Assembly: GCA_009841075.1 (NCBI GenBank)
Contig: VXMP01000007.1
Span: forward strand, 1-49,250
DNA length: 49,250 nt
Direction: 5' to 3'
Source: Acidimicrobiia bacterium
Lineage (GTDB): Bacteria; Actinomycetota; Acidimicrobiia; Spongiisociales; Spongiisociaceae
In this document: positions 1 to 6,100 of the stretch, piece after piece
How positions within the stretch are numbered: the stretch's first letter is position 1
Layout of the letters: every line of letters begins with the position of its first letter
Made by a program: the position numbers and the translations under genes
Notes under the pieces: model-generated
What the model saw: only the letters and a program-made list of their open reading frames with translations
What the model was told of the DNA's origin: nothing
Databases searched by the model: none

Positions 1-2
1 TT

Positions 3-197
3 GCGCGCCTGGGGGGGACCTCCGGCGGGCTACGTAGCCCGCCCTCCATTGCGGCTCCAAGTCCTCCCCAACCACCACGGCCGGCATCCCGGCTCCGGCC
101 ACCCATCACCAAAAGCTTCCCTTCCACCAAATTGGAACAGGCGGAAATCGAAGAAATCATCAAAGATAACCCCTATCTGGACAGGACTGCCCCTTGA
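3..197 (+). CDS. 3' end of a truncated gene, function unknown
   Basis: This frame is open from the left edge of the window to a TGA at 195-197, giving about 64 residues of a gene that begins outside. The visible part is a Pro/Ser/Arg-rich linker followed by an acidic helix (LEQAEIEEIIKDNPYLDRTA). That composition looks more protein-like than the overlapping frame starting at base 1. A 20-bp perfect palindrome (24-43) lies within it. I do not recognise the family. It could also be a decayed fragment at the edge of an accessory region. Confidence 0.3.
   Translation, partial: ARLGGTSGGLRSPPSIAAPSPPQPPRPASRLRPPITKSFPSTKLEQAEIEEIIKDNPYLDRTAP
24..43. repeat. 20-bp perfect palindrome
   Basis: GGCGGGCTACGTAGCCCGCC equals its own reverse complement. 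It has GC-rich arms around TACGTA and can form a strong hairpin or bind a dimeric protein. The function is unknown. It lies inside a possibly coding frame. Confidence 0.6.
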
Positions 198-364
198 GCG
201 AAGCCAACAAGCGGACGAACAGTTGGCCGAGGGTCGGAATAAAGTTAGGCGGCTACCGCTTTTCGCCTGTTCTTGACAGCGCCACCATACAACGGGCTAA
301 AGGTATTAATGGCAGGAACAATATCTAATATCTCTAATTAATATATATATATACCTTCACGGGT
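198..364. other. AT-rich gene-free spacer
   Basis: There is no convincing gene here. The right half is strongly AT-rich, with an alternating TA run at about 342-353, in contrast to the GC-rich core genes. It follows the 3' end of the small-gene operon on the minus strand and could hold its terminator, although no clear hairpin with a T-run is seen. Confidence 0.4.
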
Positions 365-673
365 TCAGTCATTGACGAGTTCCTTTAGCTGTTTGAGTAG
401 GGCCAGCCTTTCGGGTCTGTCCTGTCCTGGAAGGTTTTCAAAGTAGGCCTTTAGCTGCTTGAACTGGTCTTCTAATAAGGGCCTAGGGATAGCCTGCATA
501 GCCTCTATTAAGTTGGCCTGCCAGCCGTCCAGGTCGGCCCTGGTAGCTTCAATCAGAAAGAAGACCTGCACTAGTTCAGGCAGTGAAGTAGTTCTTTCCT
601 TTCCTACTTTTTTCAGTAGTCGGGCCAGTTCCCTGGCCCCTTGAAGAAAGCCTTTAGTCGGGTCAGTCATCAT
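365..673 (-). CDS. Small helical protein of unknown function, paralogue of the gene upstream
   Basis: The product has 102 residues, no signal peptide and no membrane segment. It is predicted mostly helical. Its C-terminal two thirds align by eye with the protein encoded at 663-998. Shared landmarks are a DLDGWQ motif, PR-LLE-Q in the middle, LP--DR, and a terminal KELVND. It is the last gene of a three-gene minus-strand run, overlapping its upstream neighbour by 11 bases, so co-expression is likely. I do not recognise the family. The two-copy arrangement suggests local duplication and perhaps a hetero-oligomer. Confidence 0.6.
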   Translation of the reverse strand: MMTDPTKGFLQGARELARLLKKVGKERTTSLPELVQVFFLIEATRADLDGWQANLIEAMQAIPRPLLEDQFKQLKAYFENLPGQDRPERLALLKQLKELVND

Positions 674-998
674 TGACCAGTTCCTTTACTGTTTCAACCA
701 GTTCCAAACAGTCGGCCCTGTCTGCTTCAGGAAGGCCTTCACAAAGTTCAGTCATTTCCTGCAATTGTTCTTCTAATAGGTGCCTTGGAAGACGGGCCAA
801 GGCCAGCAAAAGGTCTTCCTGCCAACCGTCCAAGTCGACCCTGATAAGTTTGATTAAGTGAAGTGCCGTAAACATCTCACCTGTATAACTTCCCTGGTAG
901 GCCCTTATCATTAGCCTGGTCAAGGCCTTGGCCTGTTTAACAAAAACCCTACCTGGATAAGAATATTTAACTGGTTCATATCTAAGTGGTTCAGTCAC
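663..998 (-). CDS. Small helical protein of unknown function, tandem paralogue
   Basis: The product has 111 residues. It carries the same VDLDGWQ / LPRHLLEEQ / LPEADRADCLEL / KELVND landmarks as the gene at 365-673, so the two are tandem paralogues. The N-terminal 35 residues are basic and differ between the copies. It overlaps the gene above (995-1216) by four bases and the gene below by 11. That indicates translational coupling in one operon read right to left. The function is unknown. Base composition is less GC-rich than the helicase next door, which fits an accessory origin. Confidence 0.6.
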   Translation of the reverse strand: MTEPLRYEPVKYSYPGRVFVKQAKALTRLMIRAYQGSYTGEMFTALHLIKLIRVDLDGWQEDLLLALARLPRHLLEEQLQEMTELCEGLPEADRADCLELVETVKELVNDD

Positions 999-1216
999 TT
1001 CAGGCCCCCGATATCAGCCAACCGAACAAAACCCTTATGACAGTCAAAACACCTGAAAGCTATAGCCAAAGTCTGGCCTGTCTGATAATGCCAACCAGAC
1101 GGGCCTACTTCATGACCCGAACATTCTGGCCAGTCCGGGATTAGTGCCTGCACTGTATTAGTGCCTGCACTGTCTGACGAGCGGGTCATCGGGCCCTCTT
1201 TACCGATCCTCTTCAT
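995..1216 (-). CDS. Small putative zinc-ribbon protein
   Basis: Up to 73 residues. A C-x2-H pair (CSGH) and a C-x2-C pair (CFDC) about 25 residues apart could bind one zinc ion. A WHYQTG segment lies between them. The first part of the reading frame contains a perfect 17-bp tandem duplication (1140-1173). Because 17 is not a multiple of three, the duplication changes the upstream frame, so the annotated ATG at 1216 may not be the ancestral start; a GTG inside the repeat is an alternative. It is the first gene of the small-gene operon, with its start 51 bases from the divergent helicase gene. The function is unknown. Confidence 0.5.
   Translation of the reverse strand: MKRIGKEGPMTRSSDSAGTNTVQALIPDWPECSGHEVGPSGWHYQTGQTLAIAFRCFDCHKGFVRLADIGGLK
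1140..1173. repeat. 17-bp perfect tandem duplication inside a small gene
   Basis: ATTAGTGCCTGCACTGT occurs at 1140-1156 and again at 1157-1173 without mismatch. It lies in the 5' part of the small zinc-ribbon gene and shifts its frame. This looks like a recent slippage event. Confidence 0.85.
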
Positions 1217-1267
1217 AGCCCTATCATCCTACAGCTTGGAACTCCACACCTCGTTTTTCCTAGGAAT

Positions 1268-3343
1268 ATGCGCGAGCTCAACGATACAAAGATAGATCAG
1301 ACGGCTTTGTCGCTGCTCCGGACGCTTACGGGTGATTCTGGGGCAAAGTTTTGGCCTCATCAATTGGAGGCTATCCGAGCGCTGGTGCGGGATCGTAGCC
1401 GGGTTTTGTTGGTGCAGCGGACGGGCTGGGGTAAGAGCGCGGTTTACTTTATCGCTACCCGATTGCTTCGTGATCGGGGTGGCGGGCCGACGATGCTGGT
1501 TTCCCCGCTGCTGGCTCTCATGCGCAACCAGATCAAGGCGGCCGAGAGCATGGGGGTGCGGGCTGCAACCATCAACAGCACCAATCAGGACGAGTGGGAC
1601 GAGATCGAGGAACGCGTCAAGAGCGGTCGGGTCGATCTTCTTTTGATCTCGCCGGAGCGGTTGGCGAACCAGAAGTTCCGCTCGAAGGTACTACCGGCGA
1701 TAGGTCGGCGTAGCGGTCTACTTGTGGTTGACGAGGCCCACTGCATCTCCGACTGGGGGCACGATTTCAGGCCCGACTATCGCCGGATCGTCCGGGTCCT
1801 TGACCTGCTACCGAGGGGAGTGCCGGTGCTGTGCTGTACTGCTACCGCCAATGACCGGGTAGTCAAGGATGTGATCGATCAGCTCGGTTCGAAAATGGTG
1901 CCGCTCCGGGGCCCCTTGGGTCGGGAGGGTCTCAGGCTGCACGTGCTCAAGATGCCCTCCCACGCCGAACGCATGGCCTGGCTAGCCCAGGTCATACCTC
2001 GTCTGGAAGGTACCGGGGTCGTTTACTGCCTCACGGTTCACGACACGATCCGGTTGTCCTCATGGCTGCGATCAAGAGGTATCGATGCGGTCGCCTACAG
2101 CGGAGGCACGGATCAGGATTCCAGGCTGGCTATCGAAGCAGACCTTCTGGCCAACCGGAGGAAGGTGGTGGTGGCTACCTCGGCTCTCGGTATGGGGTTC
2201 GACAAACCGGACCTTGCCTTTGTGATCCATTACCAGTCGCCTGGATCGCCGATCACGTATTACCAGCAGGTGGGACGGGCCGGTCGGAAGCTGGACAAGT
2301 CGTGGGGCATCCTCCTGAGCGGGTCCGAGGAACGGGATATACAGAACTTCTTCATCGAGAGTGCTTTCCCACCCCCGGATATCACCTCTGGGCTGGTGAG
2401 ACTTCTTGAACGTACTTCCGCCCCGATGTCTAAAAAAGGGATGCTCCGTGAGTTGAATATCAGGCCGGGTCAGCTGGAAAAGTTGCTCAAGGTATTGGAG
2501 GTGGAAGGGGCTATCGAACGGGAGGAGTGGGCCTGGCGGCGAACTTTGCGTCCCTGGTCGTATGACATGGATCGCTTGCGTTCTGTTACCTCGCTGCGTC
2601 GAGCTGAACAGAAACAGATGCTAGACTACATCTCCACCGACCGATGCCGTATGGCACTCATGCGGCAGTACCTTGACGACTCCGCAGCGGAACCATGCGG
2701 CATCTGCGACAACTGTGACATCCTCCGCATCCACATTGATACCAATCCTGAAGATCTCCGGCGGGCAGAGGAGCACCTACGAAGGGCGAAACATCCGATC
2801 CAGCCCCGCCGCCGGTTTCCGGATACAGGGATGATTGATCCCGAGCGACGGCTGGAGTTCGGTCGTGTCCTCTCTGTGTGGGGCGGCGGCGGCTGGTCCG
2901 ACCTGGTACGCCGCGGGAAGCAGGTGGACAACTCCTTTGATGACCGGTTGGTTAGAGCCGCAGCCCAACTGATCCGGCGAACCTCATGGGACAAAGGGTC
3001 TCCGCAGTGGGTAACCTTCGTTCCATCGCTACGTAATCCCGGTCTGGTGGCAGACTTCTCGATGCGCCTGGCGGCGTCCCTGGGCCTGGCATGCGAAGAT
3101 GTGGTGACCAAGGTAAGGGAAACCCACCCGCAGAAGTTGATGCAGAACAGCGAGCAACAGTACGCCAACGTCCGTGGTGCCTTCACCGTTCGCCCACAAG
3201 TCCCTACCGGACCCGTGTTGCTGGTGGACGACATCGTGGACTCACGCTGGACGATGACGGCCATCGCTTGGCTACTTCGGGGAGCAGGATCGGGACCGGT
3301 CTATCCGTTCGCTCTGTCCGACACCCAGGGGAGGTCGGTTTGA
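1268..3343 (+). CDS. RecQ-like ATP-dependent DNA helicase with C-terminal phosphoribosyltransferase domain
   Basis: A 691-residue SF2 helicase. Motif I is RTGWGKS (Lys about 56), motif II is DEAH followed by the RecQ CISDWGHDFRPDY segment, motif III is TATAND, and motif VI is QQVGRAGR. A RecQ-type zinc region (CRMALMRQYLDD, then CGICDNC) follows near 460-485. The last 120 residues end in LLVDDIVDSRWT, the PRPP-binding signature of type I phosphoribosyltransferases. The helicase is expected to unwind DNA 3' to 5'; the role of the PRTase part is not known to me. The start ATG has AGGA six bases upstream. It is coupled to the DprA-like gene through a TTGA overlap, which suggests a joint role in DNA processing, uptake or defence. 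Confidence 0.9.
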   Translation: MRELNDTKIDQTALSLLRTLTGDSGAKFWPHQLEAIRALVRDRSRVLLVQRTGWGKSAVYFIATRLLRDRGGGPTMLVSPLLALMRNQIKAAESMGVRAATINSTNQDEWDEIEERVKSGRVDLLLISPERLANQKFRSKVLPAIGRRSGLLVVDEAHCISDWGHDFRPDYRRIVRVLDLLPRGVPVLCCTATANDRVVKDVIDQLGSKMVPLRGPLGREGLRLHVLKMPSHAERMAWLAQVIPRLEGTGVVYCLTVHDTIRLSSWLRSRGIDAVAYSGGTDQDSRLAIEADLLANRRKVVVATSALGMGFDKPDLAFVIHYQSPGSPITYYQQVGRAGRKLDKSWGILLSGSEERDIQNFFIESAFPPPDITSGLVRLLERTSAPMSKKGMLRELNIRPGQLEKLLKVLEVEGAIEREEWAWRRTLRPWSYDMDRLRSVTSLRRAEQKQMLDYISTDRCRMALMRQYLDDSAAEPCGICDNCDILRIHIDTNPEDLRRAEEHLRRAKHPIQPRRRFPDTGMIDPERRLEFGRVLSVWGGGGWSDLVRRGKQVDNSFDDRLVRAAAQLIRRTSWDKGSPQWVTFVPSLRNPGLVADFSMRLAASLGLACEDVVTKVRETHPQKLMQNSEQQYANVRGAFTVRPQVPTGPVLLVDDIVDSRWTMTAIAWLLRGAGSGPVYPFALSDTQGRSV

Positions 3344-4287
3344 TAAGAGACGATAACTCTCTGGCGACCATCCTCCTGGTGAGCAGGATGGCAGGGGACG
3401 AGCCGGAGCCGCTCAATGCTTCGCCGTTCTGGAAACTGGTCGAACAGATTGGGGATCCAGGTGATCTGTTCGAGATGACCGAGGACGATCTGATCCGTGC
3501 CGGGTTGGCAGGGGACATGGCGGCGCGGGTGGTGGATCTCCTTGCCCGGAGTGTCGAGATGGCCTTCAAGTTGGAACGGCTTGAGCAATCCGGAGTAGTG
3601 ACGCTGACGCCTTTCGACGAGGGCTACCCGCAGGGTTGGCAGGCGAGGCTCGGATCGAAGCGACCGGTGATCCTTCATGCCGCCGGTGCCATTGATCTAC
3701 TGGATCAGCCAGGGATCGGCGTGGTGGGAAGCCGCAACGTGAGCGATGAGGGCGCGGAGGTCGCCAAGGCACTGGGTCGGCAGGCTGCTTCACTCGGGCT
3801 TCCTCTCATCTCGGGCGCGGCGCGGGGAGTCGACCAGTTGGCGATGAAGGCAGCATTCCAGGCCGGAGGAACCGTGGTCGGAGTCCCTGCCCACTCCCTC
3901 ACCCGGACGCTGAGGGAACCCAAGGTGCGGCAGGCGCTCCAAGACGGGCTGATGGTGATGTGCACCCCGTACGCACCAGACTCCCCTTTCACAGTCGGCA
4001 AGGCGATGGGCCGCAACAAGCTCATCTACGCGTTGTCGGAGGTGACGGTTGCGGTTTCCTCCGATTACGGCTCGGGCGGAACCTGGTCGGGCGCTACGGA
4101 GGCCATCAGAGGCAACTACTGCCGGGTGGCCGTGTGGAGAGGAAACGGAGAGGGTCCCGGCAACGAGCCGCTCGAGCAGAGAGGTGCCCAACCCTTGACC
4201 GATACATCCGATCTCGACCGGATCCTAGAGGAAGCCCGATCCGACCCGGAACAGGATCCGCCGCCTAAACAGGGAGCCCTCTTCTGA
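3340..4287 (+). CDS. DprA/Smf-like (SLOG fold) DNA-processing protein
   Basis: The product has 315 residues. I place the start at TTG 3340, five bases after GGGAGG and overlapping the helicase stop as TTGA; longer readings in this frame run inside the helicase gene. The Rossmann-like core has GIGVVGSRNVSDEGAE, SGAARGVDQLAMKAA and GGTVVGVPA, the DprA/SLOG nucleotide-or-DNA-binding signatures. A GSGGTWSGATEAI motif follows. A helical N-terminal part (about 1-80) resembles the SAM-like region of DprA. Canonical DprA loads RecA on incoming single strands. Here the coupling to a RecQ-PRTase suggests a specialised pair rather than the housekeeping competence gene. Confidence 0.85.
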   Translation: MIRDDNSLATILLVSRMAGDEPEPLNASPFWKLVEQIGDPGDLFEMTEDDLIRAGLAGDMAARVVDLLARSVEMAFKLERLEQSGVVTLTPFDEGYPQGWQARLGSKRPVILHAAGAIDLLDQPGIGVVGSRNVSDEGAEVAKALGRQAASLGLPLISGAARGVDQLAMKAAFQAGGTVVGVPAHSLTRTLREPKVRQALQDGLMVMCTPYAPDSPFTVGKAMGRNKLIYALSEVTVAVSSDYGSGGTWSGATEAIRGNYCRVAVWRGNGEGPGNEPLEQRGAQPLTDTSDLDRILEEARSDPEQDPPPKQGALF

Positions 4288-4390
4288 CCCGGTCCCGACC
4301 AGACGGTAAAATTTCTGCGTAACACTACAGGTAAAGGTATGCCCGAATTGATCACCATAAAGTTTCGGTCCAGACCCGGGATGCTCTCCG

Positions 4391-4531
4391 TCAGCTCAGA
4401 TCGCGAAGCTGGTGAAACGGGAGCGCCACCATATCATCGGTGCTCAACTCGCAAGCGCCCCACTTGATGCCGCCGACCGGGCTGGGCTTGATGCGTCTGC
4501 GAGCGATATCACATATGCGATCTGGTGACAA
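4391..4531 (-). CDS. Possible 46-aa small protein
   Basis: This frame encodes about 46 residues from TTG 4531. A GTG at 4543 lies directly after AAAGGGAGG and is too close to it to use that site well. The product begins MSPDRICDIARRRIKPSPVG and ends in FHQLRDLS. Composition looks protein-like (balanced charge, one Trp, one Cys), but no family is recognised. It sits between the DprA-like gene and the PIN toxin and could be an antitoxin remnant. Confidence is low because of its size and weak start signals. Confidence 0.3.
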   Translation of the reverse strand: MSPDRICDIARRRIKPSPVGGIKWGACELSTDDMVALPFHQLRDLS

Positions 4532-4574
4532 TGCGCAGCCCACCCTCCCTTTGGAGACGTTGATTTCGATTAAA

Positions 4575-4988
4575 TTAGGCGGCGGAGGCTTTAATTAGTT
4601 CCAAATCAGGGATTCCTTCAAAGTCCCGATTATGGGTGGCGAGTGGATAACCAAGCGTCAGAGCGGTGGCTGCTATCCAGGCGTCCGCCGTCTGAAGTTC
4701 TCTCCCCTGGCGTTTTCTTTGGCTCCGTAGAAGAGCGGAAGTCTCAACCGTCCTCCCATCAGGCCAAATAACCCTGTAAAGGGATAGGTGATCCCTTAAT
4801 CTGTTCATGCGCCTTTCTACCCAACCGGCATTAATGGCTCCGAACCACATTTCTTCCAGTGTCTGAAAGGCAACAATGGCTTGTCTGTGCCTTAGCCTTT
4901 CCTCGTAAAATAAATGATAGTCTCTCCTATCAAAGATAATACTTACAACACTTGTATCTACAACTACCGGTGTATCTTCGGATGGCAT
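4575..4988 (-). CDS. PIN-domain ribonuclease toxin (VapC-like)
   Basis: The product has 137 residues counted from ATG 4988, which overlaps the upstream stop as TGATG. A longer reading to 5033 would lie wholly inside the partner gene. PIN acidic residues are visible: VVVDTSVVS near the N-terminus, LEEMW in the middle, and TADAWIAATAL and THNRDFEGIPDL near the C-terminus. The family cleaves RNA with Mg2+ and is held in check by the partner. Translational coupling to the gene at 4988-5746 supports a toxin-antitoxin pair. The size is normal for VapC. Confidence 0.85.
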   Translation of the reverse strand: MPSEDTPVVVDTSVVSIIFDRRDYHLFYEERLRHRQAIVAFQTLEEMWFGAINAGWVERRMNRLRDHLSLYRVIWPDGRTVETSALLRSQRKRQGRELQTADAWIAATALTLGYPLATHNRDFEGIPDLELIKASAA

Positions 4989-5746
4989 CAGACGTCTCGG
5001 CCCTCGCGGATAGCCCGATCGAACGCCTCCCACTCTTCATCCGATAGACCAATTGGAACGATATCGTCCGGGTTGAATATTTTGGGGTTCGGATCGTTCG
5101 GAAACGCCTCCCTATCAAACGGTTCTAGACAAGAACGAGTTTCTTTGACCTCCTCCACATAGACGGTTTCCCAGTTTTCGTCCTTATCGAAAGTTCCTTG
5201 TCCAATGATCTTCACGTATTGCGTGGCAAGCCGCAGCATCTCCCCGTCAAGATCGGGACCGAACCGCAGCTTGACGTAAGAGAAACCGATCCGGTGAAGT
5301 TGGGCGGTGCGCTTGTGCCAGTTGACTTCCTTTAACTCTCCGTACAGTAAAGCCTTTTCCGGCTCGGGATCAGGTTCCGCGATAGGCTCGGAGCGTTCAA
5401 ACCGGATCCGGCGGGTATCGTCCGGAGTTCCTAGGGACAGAGTCATGCTCTCCGGCAAAACCAACGATATGGCCTCATATCGCTCCTGCACCTGCCGAGG
5501 AAGCGAGTCACCGGTATCTTCGTTCCAGTTCAGCAAGGCCTCCAAAGCCTGGGGGCCATGATCGGTAAGATCTGGTTGATCTTCTGTCGGTATCAAAACA
5601 AGTTCCGCTACAAATGACCCTTGTCGGGTAGCTCTTAGCCCCAGAGCGCTCTGGTCGCGCACCCACTGAGGAGGGCGGCCCCGTCCAGGCTCTCTACCGG
5701 CGAGATGTTCAACCATCCCGCGCATTGCACCAAGGATGGCCTGCAC
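4988..5746 (-). CDS. Long antitoxin-like partner of the PIN toxin, start uncertain
   Basis: From GTG 5746 the product has 252 residues, far longer than usual VapB antitoxins. The last 25 residues (PIGLSDEEWEAFDRAIREG) have the acidic amphipathic look of a toxin-binding tail. The central part is rich in beta-like segments (LVLPESMTLSLG; QYVKIIGQG) and unrecognised. The frame stays open upstream to 5887 and reads like protein (ADRLIATFEGPHIDEHG) but holds no ATG, GTG or TTG there. A strong AAGGAGG lies six bases before an ATC codon at 5830. Either ATC is used, the start has mutated, or GTG 5746 is real. Confidence 0.65.
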   Translation of the reverse strand: MQAILGAMRGMVEHLAGREPGRGRPPQWVRDQSALGLRATRQGSFVAELVLIPTEDQPDLTDHGPQALEALLNWNEDTGDSLPRQVQERYEAISLVLPESMTLSLGTPDDTRRIRFERSEPIAEPDPEPEKALLYGELKEVNWHKRTAQLHRIGFSYVKLRFGPDLDGEMLRLATQYVKIIGQGTFDKDENWETVYVEEVKETRSCLEPFDREAFPNDPNPKIFNPDDIVPIGLSDEEWEAFDRAIREGRDV

Positions 5747-5845
5747 AACCTCTACGAAACAGACGGCCGGGACCCCGTGTTCATCAATATGTGGCCCCTC
5801 AAAGGTGGCGATCAGTCGGTCAGCGGCGATTCTGCCCCTCCTTCG

Positions 5846-5888
5846 ATACGGATGTTGATACGGATGTTTTCGGAATGGTATACCATCC
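5846..5888 (-). promoter_or_regulatory. Probable operator region of the PIN module
   Basis: Two tandem copies of ATACGGATGTT (from 5846 and 5858) are followed by a perfect 12-bp palindrome ATGGTATACCAT at 5875-5886, whose outer bases also largely pair. Direct repeats plus a palindrome upstream of a toxin-antitoxin operon are typical sites for autoregulation by the antitoxin or its complex. Binding is inferred only from position and symmetry. Confidence 0.5.
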
Positions 5889-6100
5889 TACCAGAGGATA
5901 ACTGCTAAAAACCGCGCTATATCCTCATCCTCCTCTGGCTCACTACCTGATCATCTCATCCTGAGGTGCCGACACCCGGTCATAGCCTGGCTCTGATACC
6001 GATCCCTTAGATTTCTACCGAGTCGGCATGATTTTGTTATCAGAAATCGGTTCCCTGCTCTATACTTCAAGCCCATAGGATCCAGAAGGTTAGGCCGAAG
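5889..6100 (+). promoter_or_regulatory. Intergenic spacer with a possible promoter for the SLH nuclease
   Basis: No gene is seen here. A TATACT at 6061-6066, with a weak TTATCA-like -35 about 18 bases upstream, lies 35 bases before the ATG at 6101 and could drive the secreted nuclease. The rest shows no clear structure. Confidence 0.35.

Noticed and set aside
1-276. A 91-aa gene starting at base 1
   Set aside because: The translation is Arg/Pro/Ser-rich low-complexity sequence. The overlapping frame from base 3 looks more like protein.
2626-3264. A 212-aa minus-strand gene inside the helicase gene
   Set aside because: It is a composition-driven shadow of the GC-rich RecQ-PRTase gene with no recognisable motif.
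3091-3339. An N-terminal extension of the DprA-like protein
   Set aside because: It lies entirely inside the helicase gene, and its residues (RRCGDQGKGNPPAEVD...) look out of frame. TTG 3340 has a proper ribosome site.
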